Shown here piece by piece: positions 1 through 8,737 of a DNA stretch of 64,000 bases. Each line of letters begins with the position of its first letter. Position 1 is the first letter of the stretch. A program made the position numbers and the translations under genes. This DNA is from Gymnopus androsaceus JB14 (lineage: Eukaryota > Basidiomycota > Agaricomycetes > Agaricales > Omphalotaceae). The stretch is from assembly GCA_009733575.1 (NCBI GenBank), contig ML769450.1:124001-188000 (forward strand). The letters are read 5' to 3'. The notes below the pieces were generated by a model. That model saw nothing but the letters and a program-made list of their open reading frames with translations. It was not told where the DNA came from and did no database searches.

Positions 1-1214
1 GTTTGCCCATTCAACCTTCCTTCGCTGGCAAGGATTTCGACAGAATCCAAGAGGTGATTGGGAACAAACCCCGGATCCAAGCAGACGGCACGCCAAAAGT
101 TGTAAAGGCAAAGAGAGGCGGATACAATGAAGATAACGTGAGCGGTAGGATGCTCGTGCACGTTGGTGAGAGTTGTAGCCCAACACCAGACGACCATCAG
201 AATGGATGCGAAGATGATACCAGCGAAGAAGGGGCTCTCAGCTTGGGGTTTTCGCCCGAGAAGAACGCGAGTGAGGATATGGCCCGCCGCAAAACATTCT
301 GCGGCAGCGAGAACCAACGAAGTATACCAAGGCAGCCAAGAAACGGCGATGGTATTAAATACGAGAGCGAGAAGAGGCATTGGAAGGACGAATATGGCGA
401 TCGAAGTGTATTTAGGATTACTGAATACAGGTGTTCTAGGAACGCCATACTCGTCCCATCCACCTTCTTCCATAGCGCGCCTCCATGGGCCAATGCTTTT
501 GAGTTCGATGGCCATCTCTCTAGGTGTACGACCGCCTGAGTCCTTCGCGGAAACATCTGCGCTACTCTCCAGTAGCTTCTTGATGACAGCCTTGTTGCCC
601 CTAACGACTGCCCAGTGTAACGGAGTGAGACCACTCTCGTCCTTGGTCTTGACGTCGGCACCGTGCTTTAGCAGGACGTCTACCGAGACGGCATCGCCCT
701 GGTAAGCAGCCCACATCAAAGAAGTGTGACCTTGCGAATCTGGAGAGTCAACCTCTACTTTTCGCTGCTGCAAGAGATAAAGCAGAGGCATTACCGCAGA
801 GGAATGGGTGATTAAATGGAGAGAATTGTATCCCTGGCCATCTGAGAGGGTCGGATCTGCTCCCCATTCGAGAAGCAGTTTGACGACATACAAATACCCA
901 TTTCTAGCCGCCCATTGCATCGGAGTTGCATCCAAATCTCCGCCTCTGGCATCTACTTCGGCGCCTCTCTCCAAAAGTTCTCTGCAGATATGAAGATGAG
1001 CGTTTATAGAGGCCCAATGAAGCGCAGTAATATTTTGCGAATCCCGGTCGGTCGCTTTAGCTCCTTGTGCAAGTAGCGACTGTAATAGTTCCAAATCTCC
1101 ACGCTGAGCAGCAAGAAATATCGTGTCCGGTTCTTCTTCGACCACAGTTTGCGTATCGCTGAGTGATGCCACCGGGGCCGTTTTTCCGCTGGGTGTACCT
1201 GGCGTTGAGGGCAT
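1..1214 (-). CDS. AKR1: AKR1-type ankyrin-repeat DHHC palmitoyltransferase, partial
   Basis: Protein S-palmitoyltransferase of the Akr1/HIP14 class, a Golgi/endosomal membrane enzyme that attaches palmitate to cysteines of cytosolic targets. The frame is open and intronless from the ATG at 1214 to the window edge (about 404 codons). Residues about 25-250 form ankyrin repeats (ITALHWASINAHLHICRELL, DATPMQWAARNGYLYVVKLL, GHTSLMWAAYQGDAVSV, GLTPLHWAVVRGNKAVIKKL). Several hydrophobic segments follow (SIAIFVLPMPLLALVFNTIA, FFAGIIFASILMVVWCWA). The last readable residues, LASEGRLNGQ, match the segment just before the Cys-rich DHHC domain in this family, so the catalytic domain lies outside the window. 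The start is the first in-frame Met and gives a short Ser/Pro/Thr leader (MPSTPGTPSGK) before the repeats, as in fungal homologues. Family assignment is secure; activity cannot be judged without the DHHC part. Confidence 0.92.
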   Translation of the reverse strand, partial: MPSTPGTPSGKTAPVASLSDTQTVVEEEPDTIFLAAQRGDLELLQSLLAQGAKATDRDSQNITALHWASINAHLHICRELLERGAEVDARGGDLDATPMQWAARNGYLYVVKLLLEWGADPTLSDGQGYNSLHLITHSSAVMPLLYLLQQRKVEVDSPDSQGHTSLMWAAYQGDAVSVDVLLKHGADVKTKDESGLTPLHWAVVRGNKAVIKKLLESSADVSAKDSGGRTPREMAIELKSIGPWRRAMEEGGWDEYGVPRTPVFSNPKYTSIAIFVLPMPLLALVFNTIAVSWLPWYTSLVLAAAECFAAGHILTRVLLGRKPQAESPFFAGIIFASILMVVWCWATTLTNVHEHPTAHVIFIVSASLCLYNFWRAVCLDPGFVPNHLLDSVEILASEGRLNGQ

Positions 1215-1405
1215 CGTAGTAGGTCGTAAAGCACAGTTTCTGCACTGCCTGCCATTGCCAAAACGATGATGACAGAACGGCGCTTAGCGGTATACAAGCG
1301 CCCGGCACGCACGACGCGTCTCTCCATTGATCAATTTATTGTTCCCATCCGGCTTCATACTTCTCCGCTGTCGACGCTACGATATCCCTAACAGCTTACC
1401 ACTAA

Positions 1406-2570
1406 ATGAGATTGTCAACAGGATATTCGAGGGAAAGCAGGAATTCATTCTCGTTTTGCCCAATCATACTTGGCTTTGGAAGGCAACCATATTGTTCTGC
1501 GGAAGGCGGCTCAAATGCTCTTCTGGATGAATTGCAGCCACTCCAACCGATCAGGTTTTCAGATAATGTGCCGTCTTCCAGTACTGACGCACCTGCCCAC
1601 TCGTCTAGTCGACTTACCAACACGAACACTCGCGCTACGACGAGGAAGAAAAGGCCAGCGGTGGCATCTCCTGCTTCTTCGGCACCATCGGAATCGAGGA
1701 GTAACACTGCTCACACCCAAGCTCCTCCTTCTGCACCTTCTTCTGGCGCACAGGTACTCGAGCAGAGTAAGGGTAAAGAACGCTCGTCCCACACCTTCAG
1801 ATCATACTCCTGGTCCTGTATCTGAATCAACCTTGCGTTCGAAACGACGAAAGCCTTCCGTCTCCACTAAAGCAAGGACGCCATCGGCGGGTCCATTCAT
1901 TGCTTTAACCGCCGACTAGTACTGGCGTTGCTCCCTTCACGTCGAATAGTACTGCTGCTGCTGCTCCCTCCACATCAACTCGGATATTAAACACCCAAGA
2001 GCGCCCTAGCGATACCCAACCTCCCTCGGGCGTCCCTCCAGCTGTAACGGGGACGAGAGTACCAGCACCTCATCGCTGTCTCCCTTCATCCACCGTACCA
2101 GCAGCTTCACCTAATCCTCCTCAGCCTGGGCGCTCACAACCATATTCTCCTTCCAGCTCCCGCCAATCCACAGCGGTAGCAGGAGGAGGAGGATCAGGAC
2201 CCAGTCAAGCAATTCCGAGTCGGTCTCTTCCCTCCAGCTCCGTCCAACCCACAACAACAGGCGTAGAACCAAGTCAGGCCGGTGCATTGAATCGTCCTCT
2301 ATTAGCCATAGAACCCCGACATCCTACTCCGCTAGCTCGCAGCTACGAGTGTCTCTTTGTAAATCCCGATGGTACTTTCGAGGCGCGGGCCTGAATACAG
2401 CTGAATACATAGAAGCCATGGCGCGAACGGACCGCACAATCCAGAGGGCATTGCAAGCTTCTTATCCATATGTTTATGGTTCTATACTGGATCGTTGTGA
2501 GTTGAGGTATCCTGTTCTGATCCATGAGGGGTCGGAGAAAGGATTGTATAAAGTCTTTCCTCTAAAGTAA
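1406..2570 (+). pseudogene. Decayed Ser/Pro/Thr-rich hypothetical protein
   Basis: A coding-like stretch moves between frames. Frame 2 covers about 1406-1825 (Ser/Pro/Thr-rich). Frame 3 covers up to 1919 (SESTLRSKRRKPSVSTKA). Frame 1 covers about 1909-2394 (Pro/Ser-rich, ending YECLFVNPDGTFEARA). Frame 3 resumes at 2349-2570 with a compact, non-repetitive C-terminus (RTIQRALQASYPYVYGSIL, then YPVLIHEGSEKGLYKVF). The shifts lie inside protein-like text rather than at obvious GT/AG pairs, so I read this as a gene broken by small indels, although undetected introns remain possible. I do not recognise the family. The disordered N-terminus and small ordered tail resemble many agaricomycete lineage-specific proteins. 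Confidence 0.35.
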
Positions 2571-2572
2571 TT

Positions 2573-2968
2573 TATTAAGTACAGATAGATACGTTTTACA
2601 GTAAGTATCGATGTACTGAAGAAGCTGTACATAGCACAAATCTCTACAAGACCTAGCCAGAAATTTGTGTGACGAAATACTTATTCTTCTCTCCGAGTTC
2701 TTTCAGAAGAACAGATTCTCTGTTATAATCATCGCAATAAGGGAGCGTCGATTCGTTTTTGGAGATGATTAGATTCTTGACAACGTTGATTATCAACACG
2801 GACGAGTCGAGAGCGGTATGAGGATGGGGCAGGTGGTTGTGGAGAAGAAGTACATGCAAGGATCAATGTGCAGTGTATGTAAGTAGGTATGGTTTCGGAA
2901 CTGGTGTATATAGTTGTATGGATGAGTAACAGTGTTCTGTTATACTGAATAGTTTAGAATGCTTACCT
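2573..2968. other. No gene seen; 3' flank of the H2A gene
   Basis: Short open frames occur on both strands, but none has protein-like composition or conserved motifs. The stretch probably holds the 3' ends of the two flanking convergent transcripts. I see no repeat or RNA gene. Confidence 0.4.
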
Positions 2969-3515
2969 TCATATCTCTTGAGAATCACCATAGTACTCTC
3001 GCTTTGCTTGACCTTTCTTTGGGAGAAGCTGGGGATGAACGTATGGCAAGACACCACCTTCAATTATCGTAACATGTTTGAGCATTTGACAGAACCTGCA
3101 CTCTTCCGGTCAGTAATCAGTTTTGAGATGACATGATACTCGTACTCGTCATCATTCTTAATTGCAAGTTGTATGAAGCGGGGAGTGAGGATTCTTTTTC
3201 TGTTGTCGCGACAGGCATTCCCGGCCAATTCCAAAATTTCTGCCAACAGATATTCCAACACGGAGGCGAGGTAGACTGTGAATAGGTATGGGAGTGAGCT
3301 ACGCCTCTCAACAAGCTTGCTAAGCAGTCGAGTTGTCGCTTACCCGATGAGGTGGTGGTCAGTCTCTTCTCGCGCGAATGACTCTTCAGCATCCTACGAG
3401 TACGCGCAACGGAAAAAACTAGTCCAGCTCGAGCGGTCTGACTAATTTTTTTCTTCTTGGTGTTTCCCAGAGCTTCGTTGATTTTTGCAATGCTAAAGAC
3501 AGAAGATTGCGTCAA
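2969..3515 (-). CDS. Divergent histone H2A with SQE tail motif, 3 coding exons
   Basis: Nucleosome core histone of the H2A fold. Exon A (to 3344) encodes a basic tail and the alpha-1 region ([20 protein letters not shown]). Exon B (from 3275) encodes [19 protein letters not shown] and a segment with [14 protein letters not shown]. After a second short intron, exon C encodes [23 protein letters not shown] and a terminus ending DSQEI. Introns are 3276-3343 (GTAAGC..CACAG) and one just after NDDE (GTACGA..GTGCAG). Acidic-patch positions (LEYL, AEIL, LELAG, NDDE) are kept, and the C-terminal SQE matches the phosphorylation motif of fungal H2A. The loop normally reading RVGAGAP is RLTTTSS, and the alpha-1 region is very divergent, so this is a variant or a fast-evolving copy, not the canonical gene. 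No H2B neighbour is present. The 5' end is unclear: the frame begins at a TTG, so an upstream exon carrying the ATG is likely. Confidence 0.75.
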
Positions 3516-3816
3516 CTCAAGTTGAAGTCGAAAATACAGAGTAAGTACTTTTTCCCTGATTTACCGGACTTGAAATTGGTTAGTTAGAGGAATTTAAGTA
3601 GAGACCAAATAGATCTCGTACCATTTTTACCGTTTGTGACTTATCAGTGGCGGTTGTTTGTTGAAATCGTCGAGCTTGAACTTGGTCAGAATTTTCATTC
3701 AGCCACATGGCTGGCGTCTATTGAGCGCCGATCGAACTCTCAACATCTCGAATTCTCATCGCTGTATATCTCTTGCTTCTTCGTGCCCTTCGCCATAATT
3801 CCTTTGCCTATACGCA

Positions 3817-5445
3817 ATGTCCCGGTATCTATCCCAGCTGCGCATCGAAGAGCCGATATGGCTTGATCAGGAGGACTTATCCTTTCTTCACACCCGAATA
3901 TGCGAAACCGAGATTCATCTGGGGAGTCTCGAAAATCAGATGAACGAGCTGAAATGCGTATATGAAGCTCAGATGAACGAGCTGAAACGCGTTTATGAAG
4001 CTCAGATCTCCGAGTTAATGCCTCAAAAAGATGCGAAACTGGTCGAGATTGCTTCGTACCGAAACATTTGCTCGCCTGTTCGTCGAGTTCCACAGGAGAT
4101 TCTGTCTTCAGTCCTTGAACTTTGTTGTCTTCCTGCAGACGGCATTTGGAACTCCACCTATGATATAATCAGACACACATCTATCCTTTCTCAAGTGTGT
4201 GTCGCTTGGAGAAAGGCCGCTCATTCTACTCCTCGACTCTGGTCCAAGTTGTGCCTTGCCACATCGGACTCGGGGCAGTGGAAACGCTTCAAAAAGGATG
4301 CTTGGTTAAAAGAATGGATCGAAAGGTGTCGAGATTGTCCTTTGGATTTGTATCTTAGCCTTCATCAGCGCAGAAGCGTGAGCCGACTTTTCGAGTCTAT
4401 CCTACGCTTTGGTCACAAAATTCGATCAATGAATGTCTGGGCTGCACTTTCATCATGTCTTCCCCTTTTCCATCTGCCCGCATCTTCCTTCCCTTTATTG
4501 GAAGAAGTCTCTTTCAGAATTATAGACCATATACATGACACCGTTGAAGCCTTGGTACCTCTTTTCCCTCACAAAATCAGTGTACTCTTAGACGCACCCA
4601 AATTACGATGTGTCAGAATCGAAGAGTACAATGATGTCCCTATTCTAGAGTTGTTGGCGCTGCCTGCAGAGCAATTGACCTCATTGGAGATCAATTGGAT
4701 AAGCCGGCTTCAAGACATCTTTGACAACCTTTCTCCAAAACGGTATGTCCATGTGGACATACTATGCCGATGCAAGGCTCTTCGAAACCTCAAACTTACA
4801 TATACATCATTCTGCCTTTTCGACCCAGTGGTACTTACTGGTATCAGCTCAGACCTCATCATATCCCTTCCTGAATTAAAATCACTTGATATTTCTTGTG
4901 ATAAAGTGGATGGACCTGGTGTGGCTCTTTTACGCTGCCTTCATACCCCTCATCTCGAGGAGTTGAGTCTTCGTCATGGCTCGCAGGACATTCGTGATCT
5001 GTCAATGGACTTGACCTACTTTCAGCAGCATAGTGCAGCTGCCCTCTCATCTCTATCGCTGCAGGAGATTGACCACTTCCAGCGGAATCCCAGTTCAGAA
5101 TGCTTGATTACAATCCTGTCCCTTTTCCCTGCAATCCAATCACTTTGGATCTCCGCCTCTCGATTCAATGCCCTTCCTCTACTCCAAGCCTTGACCTTTG
5201 ATGAAACTCATCAGGTCCTTCTTCCAAAGCTCACAAAATTTGGACTCAAAAATGGTTCCTATTTGGATTGCTCCATGGAGTTGACAAACATGGTCCTTTC
5301 ACGCTGGTGGCCGCACAATTCGCCGCCAGATATTGATCATGGATTAACTCGATTACAGAAGGTAACCCTATATGTACCTGGGTTGAAGAAATTGGCACGC
5401 ATATCTGAATTGCCTGGCTTCACCTTGGACTTGCACACATACTAA
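3817..5445 (+). CDS. F-box/LRR-type protein, copy 1 (intact)
   Basis: Probable substrate-recruiting subunit of an SCF ubiquitin ligase, of the large agaricomycete F-box-like family. It is a single 542-codon exon starting at ATG 3817. Residues about 25-75 form a coiled coil with a small duplication (QMNELKCVYEA, then QMNELKRVYEA). An F-box-like segment follows at about 85-150 (NICSPVRRVPQEILSSVLEL, then ILSQVCVAWRKAAHSTPRLW). The rest is irregular leucine-rich repeats (LKSLDISCDKVDG, LRCLHTPHLEELSLR, LFPAIQSLWIS) ending WWPHNSPPD..ELPGFTLDLHTY. Three damaged paralogues lie at about 11.8-13.4, 20.3-21.9 and 26.8-28.3 kb; this is the only copy with an unbroken frame. The target is unknown. Confidence 0.8.
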   Translation: MSRYLSQLRIEEPIWLDQEDLSFLHTRICETEIHLGSLENQMNELKCVYEAQMNELKRVYEAQISELMPQKDAKLVEIASYRNICSPVRRVPQEILSSVLELCCLPADGIWNSTYDIIRHTSILSQVCVAWRKAAHSTPRLWSKLCLATSDSGQWKRFKKDAWLKEWIERCRDCPLDLYLSLHQRRSVSRLFESILRFGHKIRSMNVWAALSSCLPLFHLPASSFPLLEEVSFRIIDHIHDTVEALVPLFPHKISVLLDAPKLRCVRIEEYNDVPILELLALPAEQLTSLEINWISRLQDIFDNLSPKRYVHVDILCRCKALRNLKLTYTSFCLFDPVVLTGISSDLIISLPELKSLDISCDKVDGPGVALLRCLHTPHLEELSLRHGSQDIRDLSMDLTYFQQHSAAALSSLSLQEIDHFQRNPSSECLITILSLFPAIQSLWISASRFNALPLLQALTFDETHQVLLPKLTKFGLKNGSYLDCSMELTNMVLSRWWPHNSPPDIDHGLTRLQKVTLYVPGLKKLARISELPGFTLDLHTY

Positions 5446-6089
5446 CTTTGTATGACACAAAACGCAGTATGCAGACATTGATAAAGCTTTTCATAATCTT
5501 CTTGCGTCATATCTCTCGACTCGAAGGTCCACATATAGAAATTCAGCGAGACGAAAAAGGCAAGGTCCAAGCAGGGTCCAAGCATCGTATCTTTACGTCG
5601 TTTATAGCCAGTCGCGTATTTCCCTGTATCAATATGTTTTTCACAATTCCCATGAGTTCATAAGAATCTCATACTAGTTCGGAATTCAAGTGCCGTACAG
5701 TACAGACTATGTAGTAAAACCGTAAATGAGACGCCGAATGGTCAAAGTACACCACCGTTCCGGCGCGACGCACATGTTGACGTTTCTATAGACTCCATTT
5801 GTGGATAGGAAGGCGGAGGGTACCAAGAAAACGAAGTTCTGCCATCCTGCTTCGTCGAGAAGCAGCGTTGAAAAAAGAAGATCGTTGTCTGCACGGACGA
5901 AGTAGTCATGATGATCACAAAAATGGGATGCTTAGCAGCTGCGTAGCCGCTCATTTTCTGAAACTCGGAAGGTAATAATCTTATGGAAGTTTGCGCACCT
6001 CCGTCGCGTTTAACAGTAAAATGTTCACGTTTTCAATAGCCACCATTAAATGACCGAAATAACCAGCCGTATATACACATAAATATCGA
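5446..6089. other. F-box gene 3' flank (duplicated) plus a weak 70-codon ORF
   Basis: The first 200 bp are homologous, in matching orientation, to sequence downstream of F-box copies 2 (about 11640-11800) and 4 (about 19990-20130), so the duplicated unit extends past the coding region. On the minus strand at 5742-5954 there is a 70-codon ATG-initiated frame with a hydrophobic N-terminal stretch (HPIFVIIMTTSSVQTTIFFF) and a Tyr/Pro-rich middle. I cannot assign it, and it may be chance. Confidence 0.4.
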
Positions 6090-6901
6090 CTATCTCGACT
6101 TTCGATCCTCGAAAAAGTTCTACAAGAGATAAAAGTCAGTAACAAAGAAAGGGTAAGACGAGATCTTTGCACATACCTTCAAGTGTCTCAATTGCCAAGC
6201 ACAAGTGAGAATCAACACCACAATCTGCGCGACACTGTACCACACTGCTCGAGCATTTGTAGATTCGCTCAAATTCCTGTAATCTGCTTCTCTTTCCCTC
6301 TGATATTGCTGCTCCCGACGAATATCCTCCAATTTTTGGTTTAAGTCGCGCACCTTTGACGCAATCTCCGAAACGTGCGTCCTATCGTGTTCGGTATCTG
6401 GACGAGTGCTGCCAACGACAATATCTAGATAAAGTCGGATGTGGGTAGAAGAGAACCAGGAAGTGTAATTGGTGGAAAGGCAGATGGAATGGTCGCCAGC
6501 CTCATGCGAGGTGAATGTGAATCTACCATCCGAGGGACCCTTGCTTTTAACCACAGTGTGGCCGGTTTCTACTTCCTATGTGACAAATGAGCTTATTATG
6601 ACCCAGGCGTCAGGATCAGCACGTACCTCTACTTCGACATGTATACCCAAATTCTCGTCTAAACCGTATGCTTGCTCTTTCTCTGACCATTCTAGAGCTC
6701 TGTAGTGACCTGCAGTTCCTTGTGTCCAAGTCTGCTCCAGAATTTGGAATCGCAAAGCTCACCTTCAACTACAGTATCCGTTGGCAGTTCTTCAATAAAG
6801 CACCTTTTCTCGTTTGCATCCAGATAAAAGTGAAGAGCGTTCGCAGCCAGCGCAAAATAGAGAAGTAGATAACATAGCGAAGAGAGTCGTTTAAGAACCA
6901 T
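6090..6901 (-). CDS. ERP1: p24/emp24 family ER-Golgi cargo receptor (Erp1/TMED type)
   Basis: Type I membrane protein of COPI/COPII vesicles that helps sort cargo such as GPI proteins. Four exons (6763-6901, 6627-6709, 6177-6575, 6090-6119) total 651 nt, a 216-residue protein, normal for the family. It has a signal peptide (MVLKRLSSLCYLLLYFALAA), then the GOLD domain with the hallmark GPSDGRFTFTSHEAGDHSIC and STNYTSWFS. A membrane-proximal coiled coil (VRDLNQKLEDIRREQQYQRE) is followed by the transmembrane helix (WYSVAQIVVLILTCAWQL). The tail ends LKNFFEDRKSR, with an FF motif and basic residues near the end as expected for coat binding. The joins GAAG/gtgagc..ctgcag/GTCAC, GTAGAG/gtacgt..cacatag/GAAG and TTGAAG/gtatgt..cttgtag/AAC keep frame throughout. 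A fragment of its 5' end is duplicated at about 17.03 kb. Confidence 0.93.
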
Positions 6902-7212
6902 TACAGAAGCGTAAGAGGGCGGTTTAAATTGAAAGGGCGAATTCCAACTGAATGAGCCACGTCAAGATCAAATTGGTAGAGGCGCTTATTACTATGGCGC
7001 TTACTGTCCCGACTCTCTCAACTTGAAATCTTGAATGCACCTTGAATCGCTTCAAAATTGCCGTGGAATCAAGCCTGGATCAAGTTATTTGAGTCTGGCC
7101 GCACCTAAATGTGTGCCTGCAAACCGAACAACGGTCCAGAGGAATGTTTTAGACAAGTTTTAGATTAGAAGCCCCTAATCTTGAGTCAGAATCTTGACCA
7201 TTAACCACCATC

Positions 7213-8216
7213 ATGCCCCAAACACAGTACGAGCTCGCGCAAACACTAGCCCAAAAATGGTTCCTCGCTGAACGCGCTTTCGAAGAACACGCCTCCGTCC
7301 TACGTCAGCCACAAAACATTAATAGCTTCCTCCAAGCCAGAGAAGATTACGAGGCTCTAAACCCCCCGGCAATGGGTTTCGTCCCAGCAACTAAAGAGGA
7401 GAGAGATCGCTGTGTAAGAGACTGCGAAAATATTCTGAAAGAAAAGCAGAACTGTACGTCTCTCTCAGAGTAAGTTTTAGTCTTCATTCGATCATTCACG
7501 CTCTAACAAACCTCAACTAGCCATAACCTTGCATTAAACGCTGCGAACTTTTTGTGTGATGCTTTCCGTAAAGAGCGTGGTGAATACGACGCCAATGTTT
7601 TGGCTCTTGTGGCGAAGATTAACTGGACCTTGAGTGTGTTTTTTCCTTTGTTCATTTCGCTTCATCTGCTGAATGATCCTCTATCATGCAGCATTGCAAA
7701 CCCAGTTCCCGCTGGTGACGATATTATTTTTATTCCGAAGAATATCCACCCTCGATGGGAGCCAAAGCTTTTCGTCCTCGTCTCCCCGAACATAAGCCTC
7801 CACCTGTTGAGGTTCCACCCGCTGTTCGGGTTACCGGAAAGCTCAGTATCAAGTTCCCTCTCAACACAGTCACTGTATCCAAGGATGTCCCCGAACATAA
7901 GCCTCCACCTGTTGAGGTTCCACCCACTATTCGCGTTACCGAAAAGCTCAGTGTCAAGTTCCCTCTCAACACAGTCACCGTATCCCAGGATGATATTCTT
8001 AATTGGAAGTATAACTTTGACTCAGTCGTTAATCGAATCTTTACTTTCCAGGTGGACGGAGAGCAAGAGGTTGTTAAAGTGGTTGGATACATCGTGATGG
8101 GAACTGAGAAGTCGATGTATTTGCAGTATCTGGGTGACGATGAAGCTCTTGTTTTTCCTAGTGATGTGTTCTTTGACATTCTTAGTAGTGGCGGTGAAAT
8201 GGTGGTTTCAGAATAA
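7213..8216 (+). CDS. Unknown multi-exon protein with two 35-residue tandem repeats (gene X, copy 1)
   Basis: I do not recognise the family. Exon 1 (7213-about 7470) gives a helical, charged N-terminus (MPQTQYELAQTLAQKWFLAE) ending KEKQNCTSLSE before GTAAGTTTT. Exon 2 starts after AACTAG at about 7521 (HNLALNAANFLCDAFRKERG). The last exon ends at 8216 and encodes two nearly identical 35-residue units starting PEHKPPPVEVPP and containing KLSIKFPLNTVTVSKD / KLSVKFPLNTVTVSQD. It closes with an ordered tail (VVKVVGYIVMGTEKSMYLQY). The frame between 7692 and 7755 changes, so there is either another intron or a small indel there. The second copy at 13.81-14.36 kb has only one repeat unit. The gene precedes a P450 in both duplicated blocks. 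Confidence 0.55.
7788..7997 (+). repeat. Tandem duplication, 105-bp period, in gene X
   Basis: Two adjacent units with matching points at 7788 and 7893 (period 105 bp, 35 codons) differ by only a few substitutions. The homologous locus at about 14190 has a single unit, so the doubling arose after the segmental duplication or was lost in the other copy. Confidence 0.85.
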
Positions 8217-8737
8217 GTAGAGGAATTCCTTGATATTGTTTTATTTCTTAGGACCTTTAAATCATGTACATTGTTACGCGCTCAACGCGGCGTTAACATT
8301 CTGGTAAGTAGAAGCACATCAAGATACATTTGCAGCTACTTAACACAGCGAACAATCTACTATAGTCATCTCACCTTAAAAACCCTCTTCAGCTCACTAA
8401 AGCTAGCGATCAAGCCCAAATTACTCCGCCCGCCACCCCGAGTCCTCTAGACCAGCAAAGCGAGAACGCGCATCATCTTCAACCTTGATTTCAATGTCAG
8501 AAACAACGGTCCGGTTACATTTAATACAAGCCTTGTCTCGTACTCTTATGGGTCTTTTCGACACGGAATCAAAATCTGTTCTTTTGAGCTTTGATGCAGC
8601 ATATATGGTAACTTTGACCCGACACCTGCGGCCGTAAAATGAAAACTCTCGTAAACGGTGTTGTGCATTCTGGATAGCACCCGGCTACCTACTTCTACTA
8701 GTACCCTCATTGTCATAGTTCATCCTCATTGACCATC
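8217..8737 (+). promoter_or_regulatory. Intergenic: gene X 3' end and P450 promoter
   Basis: No gene is seen. The stretch before 8738 is homologous to the one before the second P450 (about 14400-14721), including the sequence around TGTTGTGCATTCTGGATA, so the promoter was copied with the gene. In the second copy a TATATAAAG box precedes this motif. Confidence 0.4.

Noticed and set aside
3..705. Plus- and minus-strand frames of 150-180 codons at the left edge
   Set aside because: They are shadows of the continuous AKR1 frame on the minus strand, which has ankyrin repeats and membrane helices.
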